Part shown: positions 16,862 to 24,980 of the stretch, piece after piece
Numbering within the stretch: the stretch's first letter is position 1
Layout: every line of letters starts with the position of its first letter
Assembly (NCBI GenBank): GCA_902364065.1
Contig: CABJCJ010000003.1
Span: 1 to 64,000 of the forward strand
Direction of reading: 5' to 3'
Source: Veillonellaceae bacterium SB90
GTDB lineage: Bacteria > Bacillota > Negativicutes > Selenomonadales > Selenomonadaceae
Length of the DNA: 64,000 bases
Translations under genes and position numbers: made by a program
Notes under the pieces: generated by a model
The model's input: the letters and a program-made list of their open reading frames with translations, nothing else
Databases searched by the model: none
Told to the model about the DNA's origin: nothing

Positions 16862-17307
16862 TATTGTTTCAGGAATCCCTGTACCCCCGGCAGTTCCTTT
16901 TCCATGTGGATGTGCGGGCAATGTTCATCGAGGTATTCTTCGCCCGAGGCCCGGTAGCCGAGCCTCTCGTAAAACGGCCTTGCCTGGACCTGCGCGGAAA
17001 GGACGAGTCTGCTCACACGGTGGCGGCGCAGCCAGCCTTCCACCTCCTGCACGATCCGCTCTCCGTAATGGCGTCCCCGGCAGGCCCTGCGCACGGCCAG
17101 GCGCCCCAAGGTATAGGAGCCCGGTTCATCCGCGGGGAAAAAGCGGCAGCAGCCCACAGCCTCGCCCTCCTGATAGAGAACCAGATGCCAGGCCGTCCGG
17201 TCCACTTCGTCGAATTCCTGCTGGAAGCCCTGTTCCTGCATGAATACCTCCTGCCGGATTGCCCTGGCGTCCTGCGGCAGCCCCTGCTGAATGCGCGTCT
17301 GAATCAT
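16861..17307 (-). CDS. GNAT N-acetyltransferase, ElaA-like
   Basis: A 148-residue acetyltransferase. The N-terminus (VFMQEQGFQQEFDEVDRTA) matches ElaA-type GNAT proteins, and the acetyl-CoA binding region LGRLAVRRACRGRHYGERI near residue 68 has the R/Q-x-x-G-x-G/A loop as RGRHYG. The substrate is unknown. The ATG at 17307 follows GGAGGAAAT and overlaps the stop of a short leader reading frame (ATGA). Upstream lies a long structured leader, so expression may be controlled by attenuation. Confidence 0.88.
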   Translation of the reverse strand: MIQTRIQQGLPQDARAIRQEVFMQEQGFQQEFDEVDRTAWHLVLYQEGEAVGCCRFFPADEPGSYTLGRLAVRRACRGRHYGERIVQEVEGWLRRHRVSRLVLSAQVQARPFYERLGYRASGEEYLDEHCPHIHMEKELPGVQGFLKQ

Positions 17308-17432
17308 GATGATTTCCTCCCAACAAAAACAAAGGTGCCCAGGAATTGTCTTATGGCATGCCGTGCACGCCGTACCTGCGACAACTCCCAGACACCTGAT
17401 TCCTCCTGTCCGGTGACAGAAGCAGTGTTCAT
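17304..17432 (-). CDS. Possible 42-codon leader peptide before the GNAT gene
   Basis: An ATG-initiated frame of 42 codons spans the leader and ends in a TGA that overlaps the GNAT start. No Shine-Dalgarno sequence precedes it, and its sequence is dictated by the two nested RNA stems, so it may be a chance frame through a structured RNA. It is listed because the exact stop/start overlap would allow translational coupling. Confidence 0.3.
   Translation of the reverse strand: MNTASVTGQEESGVWELSQVRRARHAIRQFLGTFVFVGRKSS
17334..17396 (-). promoter_or_regulatory. Structured leader RNA, attenuator-like, upstream of GNAT
   Basis: On the minus-strand RNA a 17-bp stem pairs 17380-17396 with 17334-17350; the four non-Watson-Crick positions are all G-U pairs on this strand and would be A-C mismatches on the other, which points to minus-strand RNA. 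An inner 7-bp stem (GGCGUGC/GCAUGCC) sits in the loop. The 3' arm is followed by a T-rich run, as in an intrinsic terminator, 26 nt before the start codon. Confidence 0.6.
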
Positions 17433-17447
17433 TCTGAAATTGTTTTT

Positions 17448-17477
17448 ATTTTACCATGATGCGGCCCGGCGCGTCAA
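17448..17477 (-). promoter_or_regulatory. Promoter of the GNAT transcript
   Basis: Minus strand: TTGACG (17472-17477), 18-bp spacer, TAAAAT (17448-17453). This leaves a leader of roughly 130 nt before the GNAT start, containing the stem-loop described separately. Between 17478 and 17615 no gene is apparent. Confidence 0.6.
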
Positions 17478-17619
17478 GGTGGTCTCTTACGCAGTTCACC
17501 CGCACCACGCGCTCCGCAACGCTCACCCCGCAGGCACCGCTCGGCATCTACTGCCGAACCGAGGCGCTTGGCAATCCGCATACGGCCCTTTGCCAGTTCT
17601 TAAAGCAGGCAGAAAGCAT

Positions 17620-17658
17620 AAAAAAACCTGTCGCAAGATTCGTGACAGGTCTTTTTTC
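17620..17658. terminator. Terminator downstream of the autotransporter adhesin
   Basis: ACCTGTC and GACAGGT form a short GC stem around an 11-nt loop, flanked by A7 on one side and T6 on the other. It lies 16 bases past the adhesin stop on the minus strand. Confidence 0.8.
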
Positions 17659-17673
17659 TGTGCTTGTCAGTTG

Positions 17674-20600
17674 TCAGCGGATTGCTGCTGCATCCGCATC
17701 CTTCTGAATCAGGCCGCCGTATACATCACGGTAGCGCATAGTCTTCTCTCCGTTTTTCTTCTGGGCTTCTTCGTCGCGATTGTTGACTCGCACGCGCTCA
17801 ATCTTGTGGCGGTCGTTGTCATCGCCGTCGATGCGGTCGATGCGGAACCGGTCAAGGCTGAGCTCGCGGATTTCCGGCTCGAACTCCTCTGACATGCGTG
17901 CCATATCGCCATCGATAGCAGCACCGCGTTCCAAGGCCCGTGAGAAAATTGCTGCGAATTCATAGCGTGTCATCGTGCGCCCGCCCTTGAACTCACCGTC
18001 CGGATAGCCTTCCAGCAGGCCGCGTTCTGCCAAATGCTTGACATAGACATATGCCCAGTGATTCTCCGGCACATCGGGGAACAGGATAGAACGTTGCTGC
18101 ACGGTACCTTCGGCGTTCTGCCCGAGCAGCGATACCAGTTTCTCGATTTTCTCGTCCTGCTGTCTGACATAATCCTTCAGAGCCATGATTTCCTTGGCCA
18201 TCGCTACGCGGCTGTTCGAGACATGATTGCCTTGACCGAACTTGATGCTGATGCCGGCATTGATCATGTTCTCGCCACCACCCACCGTGCCGCCGACAGA
18301 GAACGTCGTGTCCTCGTTGGGGCGATAGAAGGCGCCGATGGCCGTGGCATTGGCACCACGATAATTGCCGTAGCCCATGGCGAAATCCCATTTATCATCA
18401 GGGTCGAAATCCTGCGGATGCAGAGCCGCAAGTGCAGCTGCACCGGCACCGACACGGTCAACGCGGCGGTCGAGATTGCTTACTTCCCCGCCGAGCCTGC
18501 CGATAGCCTGATCACGCTGATAGAGCTGGCTGCCATTGACGGCCTCCGTGGAATCTTCACTGATCGTCCCAGCTGCGACACCCGCCACCTTATTGCCACC
18601 CATGTTGACGTTGCCGTCCTGGATGCTTATGGTCCGGTTGGTATCGCCGGTCTTGACGGTAAGACCACTGTTGTTGATTGTGGTATTTCCCGTCGTGACA
18701 CTGTCCAGTCCTTTCAGGTCCTTGGACAGACGTACGTTCAGTGTATCATCGTCTCCCTTGACGATGCCGATATTGTCCGCATTGCTGACTTCCTTGGCGC
18801 CGCCCTTGATATGCAGCGTATCGCCGAGGCCCACTTTCACTTCCTGGCCGTCATCCCCCTGGAACTTCCGGCCACCGTCGACCTTGTCGCTGACAATCTT
18901 TTCCACTTCTTCCTGTTTCAAGCCTTTTCCGGCTGGAATTTCGGTGGTTTGGGTGCCATTTTTATCATGAATTGTAATGGTGGTTGTACCGTCTTCCTTT
19001 GTATCCACTTTGACAGTGGGAGAATACCCATCCTGACCGTCCTTGCCATCCTGCCCATCTTTGCCGTCCTGGCCATTCTTACCTGGGGCTCCCTGTTCAC
19101 CGGTATCTCCTTTATCGCCCTTTTCTCCTTTTTCACCTTGGGCTCCCGTTGCGCCGGTATCCCCTTTGTCGCCTTTTTCTCCTTTTTCACCTTGGGCTCC
19201 CGTTGCGCCGGTATCGCCTTTGTCCCCCTTTTCTCCTTTTTCACCCGGTAATCCAGGTATTCCCTGTTCGCCTTGTTCCCCCTTCTCCCCTTTGAACAGA
19301 GGATTCTTCTGGATGAAATCCTGGTCCAGACCCACGTGGACCACGTTGCCCTCCTCCAGGCTGGCGGTAAGGCCATCACCGAAATCCAGTTTCATGGAGC
19401 CGTTTTGGCCAAAGTCGGCAACCTGGCTTCTTCCCGTAGTGGTATAGGAACCGCCGCTCCGGGATCCGCCGGTATAAATGGTATAATCCATGGCACTCAT
19501 GACACGTTTCAGCTGGGCCACGTTCACGGCATCCGTATCCTGGGAGCCTGCGGCCACGCCGGTAATCTGGCGGGTCAGGGTGCTGCCGTTGCCGACGGAA
19601 ATGGCGTTGCCGGTGGAAACCCAGGCAGAAGAGGTTTCCGTGGTTTCCTTGCCCGTCAGCATATCGTATCCTTTGGCCCCGCTTGCCCGGTCAGCAAAAG
19701 CACCGCTGCCCAGGGCCACGCTGCCTTCCAGGGTAGCTTGGGCCCCTTTGCCCAGGGCCAGGGCCTCCTTGGCCGTTGCACTGGCATTGTTCCCCAGCGC
19801 CATGGCATAATCCCCGGTGATGGTATTCCCGTTCCCCAGCGTCACATCATAGTCCCCGGTGATGGTGTTGTTGTCCCCATAGGCATGGCTTTTCTGGGCC
19901 TTCCGGTTGCTGCCGTCATTCTGCTTATCGCCGTCCACTTTGTTGCCGTAGCCGATGGCGCTGCTGTAGTCGCCATTGGTGGTGTTGCCGGTACCAGACA
20001 CCGTATCATAGTATCCGGGCGCATGGTTGTCATGACCGACTGCCACACTGCTGTACTGGGCATCGTTGGTATGGCCGATGGCCACAGCCATGTACCCCGC
20101 ATTGGAACCATCGCCCTGCGCCACGCCGTATTCCATGGAATGACTGTTGTGGCCAATGGCAATGGCAGACCGGCCTTCCGCCTGGACATCGCTGCCCACC
20201 GCCACCGCATCAGAAGAATCCGTCATACGGGTCACGGTCATGAACGAGGTTTTCACCAACTGACCATTCTGATCCCGGTAATAACTGCCATCAGGATTCT
20301 TCGCATATTGAGGATTGGTGGTGGCGTTGCCCTTTTCATCCAGGAAGTAAGCGGCTGCATCCTGGTCCCGGGTCAGTTTGCCCTCCCTGTCGATGTAGTA
20401 GGAAGCCGGGGTGCTCAGAACCCGGGCATTGTTGCCGATGGCCGTGGAACGGTCCCCTTCGGCGATGTTGTCCACGCCTACCGCCGTGGCGCCGGTGGTG
20501 TAATAGGACCGGCTGGTCTGATCATTGTTGTAATAGCGAGCCACATTATCATAGATTGTTTTTGCAGCCAGGTAATCGTTGTAATTGGCGTAATCATTCC

Positions 20601-21243
20601 GCTGGGGTTCTTTGGCCCGTACATTGTGTGCATCGTCCATGTACTGGCCGGGCACCAGGCTGTGGACCTTGATCTGCCGGTCTTCGTACTGTTTCGTTTC
20701 CGGGTTGTACACCTGAGTGGTCACCCATTTAAAATCCATGTCCTGATAGGCATAGGAATCGTTGCCGCTCACCGGCTTCAGCGGGTCCTGGGCATGACCG
20801 AATTTGCCGATGCTGTTCCGGGTCCCCATGGCTACGTTTTCCGGCTGGTCATCTACCCGGGTGTAGTTGACTTTGTCATCCTTCTGGATTTTCACCACCT
20901 CATTGCTTTTCCCGGCAATCAGGTTTCCTTCTGAATCATAGGTCACATAGGCATCGGTGCCCTGGGCGGTGGTGTCTTGCTTGTTCTCAATATTCACCGC
21001 CTGGTTGGCAGAAGCATTGTTCTGGTTGGTAGGCTGGGTTTCCGAATGGACCTCAGCACCCCAGGCCAAAGACGGACTGATCATTCCCAAGCTCATAGCC
21101 AGAGCCAGTCCACATACCCCCGCCGATATACAATGCTTGCTGTCATGTTGCGTCCGCTCTTTGCCATGACGTTTTGCCAGTTCAGATACTACCACGTAAC
21201 AATTCCTGGCCTTACTCCAAACGACCTTATAGGTTTTGTTCAT
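17674..21243 (-). CDS. Trimeric autotransporter adhesin with collagen-like stalk and C-terminal SLH domain
   Basis: A 1189-residue YadA-type surface adhesin. Residues 1-24 are an extended signal region (MNKTYKVVWSKARNCYVVV), followed by a hydrophobic signal peptide ending near residue 62. YadA head repeats of the SxAIGxxA type run about 250-520. A neck motif (ITGVAAGSQDTDAVNVAQL) lies near 555, a Gly-X-Y collagen-like tract about 650-738, a second neck near 895, and the four-strand outer-membrane anchor about 930-1006. Normally such proteins end there. This one continues with a coiled coil (about 1010-1040), one SLH domain (FPDVPENHWAYVYVKHL, about 1053-1105) and a charged tail. The anchor topology puts the extension in the periplasm, where SLH could grip peptidoglycan. 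The ATG follows AGGAGA. Confidence 0.93.
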   Translation of the reverse strand: MNKTYKVVWSKARNCYVVVSELAKRHGKERTQHDSKHCISAGVCGLALAMSLGMISPSLAWGAEVHSETQPTNQNNASANQAVNIENKQDTTAQGTDAYVTYDSEGNLIAGKSNEVVKIQKDDKVNYTRVDDQPENVAMGTRNSIGKFGHAQDPLKPVSGNDSYAYQDMDFKWVTTQVYNPETKQYEDRQIKVHSLVPGQYMDDAHNVRAKEPQRNDYANYNDYLAAKTIYDNVARYYNNDQTSRSYYTTGATAVGVDNIAEGDRSTAIGNNARVLSTPASYYIDREGKLTRDQDAAAYFLDEKGNATTNPQYAKNPDGSYYRDQNGQLVKTSFMTVTRMTDSSDAVAVGSDVQAEGRSAIAIGHNSHSMEYGVAQGDGSNAGYMAVAIGHTNDAQYSSVAVGHDNHAPGYYDTVSGTGNTTNGDYSSAIGYGNKVDGDKQNDGSNRKAQKSHAYGDNNTITGDYDVTLGNGNTITGDYAMALGNNASATAKEALALGKGAQATLEGSVALGSGAFADRASGAKGYDMLTGKETTETSSAWVSTGNAISVGNGSTLTRQITGVAAGSQDTDAVNVAQLKRVMSAMDYTIYTGGSRSGGSYTTTGRSQVADFGQNGSMKLDFGDGLTASLEEGNVVHVGLDQDFIQKNPLFKGEKGEQGEQGIPGLPGEKGEKGDKGDTGATGAQGEKGEKGDKGDTGATGAQGEKGEKGDKGDTGEQGAPGKNGQDGKDGQDGKDGQDGYSPTVKVDTKEDGTTTITIHDKNGTQTTEIPAGKGLKQEEVEKIVSDKVDGGRKFQGDDGQEVKVGLGDTLHIKGGAKEVSNADNIGIVKGDDDTLNVRLSKDLKGLDSVTTGNTTINNSGLTVKTGDTNRTISIQDGNVNMGGNKVAGVAAGTISEDSTEAVNGSQLYQRDQAIGRLGGEVSNLDRRVDRVGAGAAALAALHPQDFDPDDKWDFAMGYGNYRGANATAIGAFYRPNEDTTFSVGGTVGGGENMINAGISIKFGQGNHVSNSRVAMAKEIMALKDYVRQQDEKIEKLVSLLGQNAEGTVQQRSILFPDVPENHWAYVYVKHLAERGLLEGYPDGEFKGGRTMTRYEFAAIFSRALERGAAIDGDMARMSEEFEPEIRELSLDRFRIDRIDGDDNDRHKIERVRVNNRDEEAQKKNGEKTMRYRDVYGGLIQKDADAAAIR
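19075..19255 (-). repeat. 54-bp tandem repeats encoding collagen-like GXY units
   Basis: Within the adhesin gene the 18-residue unit GEKGEKGDKGDTGATGAQ is repeated with almost identical DNA, followed by shorter GQDGKD units. Such in-frame repeats allow stalk length to change by slippage or recombination. Confidence 0.8.
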
Positions 21244-21402
21244 GTTTTTCTCCTATTTTGATTTGAATTTTTGGCATCTTACGAATAAACAGATAATTAT
21301 CCTCCTCCTTTTCTGCTTTTTTTAGTACATAGCGACGGTTTCGTCCATTTCCATTTGGTACGCATTCCCTCGCATCTGTACTTATCGAAAGACGACTTGA
21401 CT

Positions 21403-21431
21403 ATAATAACGCTAAGATTAAAATTTGTCAA
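21403..21431 (-). promoter_or_regulatory. Promoter of the adhesin gene
   Basis: Minus strand: consensus TTGACA (21426-21431), 17 bp, TATTAT (21403-21408). It leaves a leader of about 150 nt before the ATG at 21243. The surrounding 21250-21610 is strongly AT-rich and has no gene. Confidence 0.7.
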
Positions 21432-21616
21432 TTGATTTTCTAATTATTTACTAATTTATGTAACAAAATACACATAATGTACTAATCATTTACTAATATA
21501 CATGTAATGTTTTTTGAACACCATGTAGGAATCTGCTGAAATCACACAAAAATCCTTCTCCAGATAACAGTTGTTGTTTTTCTTGATTTTATAGAACTTA
21601 CGTTTTAATAACCAAC

Positions 21617-22468
21617 CTCATCCGCCAGCCTGCGGCTGCCATCTTCTCCATAGGAGAAGGCTTAGGCATCCCGCTCCTTCGGAGCCCCCAAGGGGCAGCA
21701 CGGTAAGATGCTTAAGCGGAGGGATGTGTTCCGCCTGGAAGCGCGCAACGATTGCCCGCAGGGCTGGGGCCCAATACGACAGGCTCTTTGCGCCGGATGT
21801 CAGAACGCCGCGACAGGCGGCGAAATACCTTTGCTGCTCGCAGTATGTTGGGTCACATTTAGCTGCGTGCTGAAGCCGGAATACATCCCGCAGCGCCGAC
21901 CTCATCCGTCAGCCTGCGGCTGCCACCTTCTCCATAGGAGAAGGCTTAGGCATCCCGCTCCTTCGGAGCCCCCAAGGGGCAGCACGGTAAGATGCTTAAG
22001 CGGAGGGATGTGTTCCGCCTGGAAGCGCGCAACGATTGCCCGCAGGGCTGGGGCCCAATACGACAGGCTCTTTGCGCCGGATGTCAGAACGCCGCGACAG
22101 GCGGCGAAATACCTTTGCTGCTCGCAGTATGTTGGGTCACATTTAGCTGCGTGCTGAAGCCGGAATACATCCCGCAGCGCCGACCTCATCCGTCAGCCTG
22201 CGGCTGCCACCTTCTCCATAGGAGAAGGCTTAGGCATCCCGCTCCTTCGGAGCCCCCAAGGGGCAGCACGGTAAGATGCTTAAGCGGAGGGATGTGTTCC
22301 GCCTGGAAGCGCGCAACGATTGCCCGCAGGGCTGGGGCCCAATACGACAGGCTCTTTGCGCCGGATGTCAGAACGCCGCGACAGGCGGCGAAATACCTTT
22401 GCTGCTCGCAGTATGTTGGGTCACATTTAGCTGCGTGCTGAAGCCGGAATACATCCCGCAGCTCCACC
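21617..22468. repeat. Three tandem copies of a 284-bp repeat
   Basis: Copies begin at 21617, 21901 and 22185 with an exact period of 284 bp and almost no differences (for example CCGCC versus CCGTC near the start and CATCTT versus CACCTT). Each copy contains a palindrome CCTTCTCC-ATA-GGAGAAGG type element near its beginning. Open frames of 149 codons on the plus strand and 93-95 on the minus strand recur in each copy but have no ribosome site or recognisable domain, so I do not call them genes. Confidence 0.9.
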
Positions 22469-22486
22469 TCTTCCGGCCCTGCGGGC

Positions 22487-22511
22487 CACCTTCCCCGTGC
22501 GCGGGGAAGGC
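22487..22511. repeat. REP-like palindrome
   Basis: A copy of the palindrome CCTTCCCCGTGCGCGGGGAAGG, identical to that near 15347-15368, lies between the 284-bp repeats and the trmD terminator. Confidence 0.6.
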
Positions 22512-22512
22512 A

Positions 22513-22581
22513 TTAAAAAAAGACTTCACGGTATCGTTGCGCCTGAGATAGGAATCTCAAACACAAGGATGACGTGAAGTC
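22513..22581 (-). terminator. Terminator of the ylxM-to-trmD operon
   Basis: AAAAGACTTCACG and CGTGAAGTCTTTT form a 13-bp stem about 52 bases past the trmD stop. The 43-nt loop contains its own small palindrome (GAGATAGGAATCTC). A run of T follows the 3' arm on the minus strand. Confidence 0.7.
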
Positions 22582-22632
22582 TTTTGGACTGGTATATGAA
22601 GTTGTTTGTCAGCCAGCTGAACCGTCCGCGCT

Positions 22633-23373
22633 TCAGGGCTGCTGGCGCAGGTCGCGCAGGTATTGCTGCTCCTTCTCGCTGAGCTCGACGTCCTTGAGCA
22701 GGTCCGGGCGCTTCGCGAGTGTTTTCCGCAGGGACTGCTCGCGGCGCCACTGGCGGATCTTCGCGTGGTCGCCCGAGAGCAGAACCTCCGGCACCTCCAT
22801 GCCCTCGAAATCGCGCGGGCGCGTGTACTGCGGGAAGCCCAGCAGGCCGTCATAGAACGAGTCTGTCGGCGCCGAATCCTCATCGCCGAGCACGCCCGGC
22901 AGCATGCGCGAAACGGCGTCGGTGATGACCATGGCCGGCAGCTCGCCGCCCGTCAGCACGAAATCGCCGATGGAGATGGCCTCGTCGGCCAGGCGGTAGA
23001 TGCGTTCGTCAAAGCCCTCGTAATGGCCGCAGATGAAGACGAGCTGGCTGCAGCCCGCGAGCTCCTTGGCCTTCTGCTGGTTAAAGACCGGCCCCGACGG
23101 ATCCATGATGAGCACGCGGCGGCTGCCCTCGTGCTCCGGCGTCTTTGCGAGCACATCGCGCACGGCCCGGTAAAGGGGCTCGGGCTTCAGGACCATGCCG
23201 GCGCCGCCGCCGAACGGCGAATCGTCGACATGCCTGTGCTTGTCGAAGGAGTAATCGCGGAAATTCGTGAAGTGGATGTCGAGGATGCCCTTGTCCACCG
23301 CGCGCTTCGTGATGCTCTCGCCGAACGGCCCCGCAAACATGTCGGGGAACAGCGTGACCATGTCAATGCGCAT
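22633..23373 (-). CDS. trmD: tRNA (guanine-N1-)-methyltransferase TrmD
   Basis: A 246-residue SPOUT methyltransferase that methylates G37 of tRNAs, preventing frameshifts. The knot motifs are clear: FICGHYEGFDERI near residue 111 and SIGDFVLTGGELPAMVITDA near 135. The N-terminus MRIDMVTLFPDMF is typical. It overlaps rimM by 11 bp and is the last gene of its operon. Confidence 0.97.
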   Translation of the reverse strand: MRIDMVTLFPDMFAGPFGESITKRAVDKGILDIHFTNFRDYSFDKHRHVDDSPFGGGAGMVLKPEPLYRAVRDVLAKTPEHEGSRRVLIMDPSGPVFNQQKAKELAGCSQLVFICGHYEGFDERIYRLADEAISIGDFVLTGGELPAMVITDAVSRMLPGVLGDEDSAPTDSFYDGLLGFPQYTRPRDFEGMEVPEVLLSGDHAKIRQWRREQSLRKTLAKRPDLLKDVELSEKEQQYLRDLRQQP

Positions 23374-23866
23374 CGTCCGTCGCCTCCGGCATCGCGACGA
23401 CCATGCGGCCGCCCGGGATATCGATGGCTTTGACCACGGCCTTGAGCGCCGGGATCAGGAGCTCCCCGCCGTCCGGCGTGCGCGCCTGATAGACGTCGTT
23501 GCTGCCCGTCCGGAGCACGTTCTCGACCGTGCCGAGCTCCCTGCCCGCCTCGTCATAGACCGTCAGGCCGATGATGTCGAAGGTGTAGAATTCACCCTCT
23601 CCAAGCGGCGCCGCCTCGCTGCGGTCGATCGTGAGGAGACGTCCCGTCAGCTGCATGGCCTCCTCGCGCACGGGGTACTCGCGGAACTTCAGCAGCACGA
23701 ACTGCTTGTGGTACTTGCAGCTCTCGATGTGCAGCAGTTCATCGCCGACCATGACTTCCTTCATGGATGCAAAGCGCTCGACGAAATCCGTCAGCGGGAT
23801 GATGCGCATCTCGCCGTGGATGCCGTGCGCCGCGCCCACCTTGCCGATGGTGATGCGGCCCGCCAT
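23363..23866 (-). CDS. rimM: 16S rRNA processing factor RimM
   Basis: A 167-residue ribosome maturation factor for the 30S head. The N-terminus ITIGKVGAAHGIHGEMRI is the family signature and a PRC-barrel domain follows from about residue 95 (FYTFDIIGLTVYD). The ATG at 23866 is chosen over upstream in-frame codons because it starts the conserved domain. It overlaps trmD, the usual partner. Confidence 0.95.
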   Translation of the reverse strand: MAGRITIGKVGAAHGIHGEMRIIPLTDFVERFASMKEVMVGDELLHIESCKYHKQFVLLKFREYPVREEAMQLTGRLLTIDRSEAAPLGEGEFYTFDIIGLTVYDEAGRELGTVENVLRTGSNDVYQARTPDGGELLIPALKAVVKAIDIPGGRMVVAMPEATDDAH

Positions 23867-23885
23867 GGCCCGCTTCTTGTTCTTG

Positions 23886-24308
23886 TCAGCCGCGGATGGC
23901 GATAATCTTGTCATCTTCCACCAGCACTTCCACATTCATGAGCTCGCGCATGTCGTCGCCCACATGGACCTCCACCTGGCGCTCGAGCGTGCCCTGCACG
24001 ATCTCCGCACCGAGCACGAGCTTCTCCGTCTCTTCCTTGCGTGCCTTGGCCTGCTCGCAGTAATCGGCGCGCTTCTGGCGCTCCTGCTCGAAATGCTGGC
24101 GGATGGCGTTGAGGCGCTGGATGTCCTGCGGCGTCGGGTCAGCCGGCGTATTCTCCTGCATGACGCGCTTCTCCTGAATGCCAATTTGCTGGATCTCGAG
24201 CTCGGCGCGGTTGATGCCCTCCGTGAGTTCCTTGAGCATCTTCGTCTTGAGTTTCTCCGTTAATTTTGCCTTGATGGTTACCGGCATCTTGAGCGAAATC
24301 GTATCCAT
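23886..24308 (-). CDS. ylqD: YlqD-family protein
   Basis: A 140-residue protein with a long charged helical middle (about residues 20-95, coiled-coil-like, rich in E, K, Q and R) and a small C-terminal beta segment (VEVHVGDDMRELMNVEVLV). Position between khpA and rimM is the classic Firmicutes location of ylqD. The molecular function is unknown. The ATG at 24308 has a GAGGG site; the longer upstream frame runs through a hairpin. Confidence 0.85.
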   Translation of the reverse strand: MDTISLKMPVTIKAKLTEKLKTKMLKELTEGINRAELEIQQIGIQEKRVMQENTPADPTPQDIQRLNAIRQHFEQERQKRADYCEQAKARKEETEKLVLGAEIVQGTLERQVEVHVGDDMRELMNVEVLVEDDKIIAIRG

Positions 24309-24357
24309 ATTTTGCCCTCTTTTCTTCTTTGCTGATACTTCTCTCTGCTGATATGAA

Positions 24358-24420
24358 AACAGCGGCAATGCCTTCACCACCATGCACCGTAGAAGATCCA
24401 TGGCGGAGGGCAATGCCGCT
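24358..24420 (-). terminator. Hairpin between khpA and ylqD
   Basis: AGCGGCATTGCC (minus strand) and a nearly complementary GGCATTGCCGCT bracket a GC-rich middle and are followed by GTTTTC. It may partly terminate the operon and lower expression of ylqD-rimM-trmD relative to the ribosomal genes. The T run is short, so full termination is doubtful. Confidence 0.4.
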
Positions 24421-24425
24421 CTTCT

Positions 24426-24653
24426 TTAAATAATCTCAACCGAGACTTTCTTGTTCTCCCGGGTGGCCGCGGCTTTGACAACGGTGCGCATCGCTTTCGC
24501 GATACGGCCCTGCCTGCCGATGACCTTCCCCATATCATCCTCTGCCACATGCAGCGAAACGATGACCTCACGGCCCTCAACACGTTCCTCTGCCTGCACA
24601 GACTCCGGATGATCCACTAAGGATTTGGCGATAACTGCAACCAGCTCTTTCAT
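24426..24653 (-). CDS. khpA: KH-domain RNA-binding protein KhpA
   Basis: A 75-residue single KH-domain protein with the GxxG loop as GRQG (near residue 47, in MGKVIGRQGRIAKAMR). In Firmicutes KhpA works with KhpB as an RNA chaperone affecting cell division and wall synthesis. It lies directly after rpsP, as usual. Confidence 0.93.
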   Translation of the reverse strand: MKELVAVIAKSLVDHPESVQAEERVEGREVIVSLHVAEDDMGKVIGRQGRIAKAMRTVVKAAATRENKKVSVEII

Positions 24654-24670
24654 GCTGTCGTCCTCTCCAA

Positions 24671-24946
24671 TCAGTTCTTAGCGTTCTTTGCTTCAGCAAA
24701 CTTAGCCATGATGCCCTGCTTGCTGAGGAGATTCTTGACGGTATCCGTCGGCTGAGCGCCTTTGTTCATCCAATCGAGAACCTTGTCCTCATCGACCGTG
24801 ACTGCTGCCGGATTCTGGGACGGATCGTAGTTACCGAGAACCTCGATGAAACGACCATCACGCGGAGCGCGGGAGTCAGCTACAACAATGCGATAGAACG
24901 GATTCTTCTTTGCACCCATACGGTTCAAACGAATCTTTACTGCCAT
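24671..24946 (-). CDS. rpsP: 30S ribosomal protein S16
   Basis: A 91-residue S16. The N-terminus [20 protein letters not shown] and the motif [19 protein letters not shown] are characteristic. Located between ffh and khpA in the standard order. Confidence 0.98.
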   Translation of the reverse strand: MAVKIRLNRMGAKKNPFYRIVVADSRAPRDGRFIEVLGNYDPSQNPAAVTVDEDKVLDWMNKGAQPTDTVKNLLSKQGIMAKFAEAKNAKN

Positions 24947-24980
24947 GTCAATTCACCACCTTTCGTGTTTCAGGATATAT

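Noticed and set aside
19273-20934. Long plus-strand open frame opposite the adhesin head
   Set aside because: It mirrors the YadA repeats on the other strand and has no ribosome site; the minus-strand protein is clearly real.
21617-22468. CRISPR array
   Set aside because: Unit length is 284 bp with no short repeat/unique spacer alternation and no cas genes nearby.
21708-22551. Repeated 149-codon frames as a tandem gene family
   Set aside because: They repeat only because the DNA repeats; no ribosome sites, no domains, and they run through palindromes.
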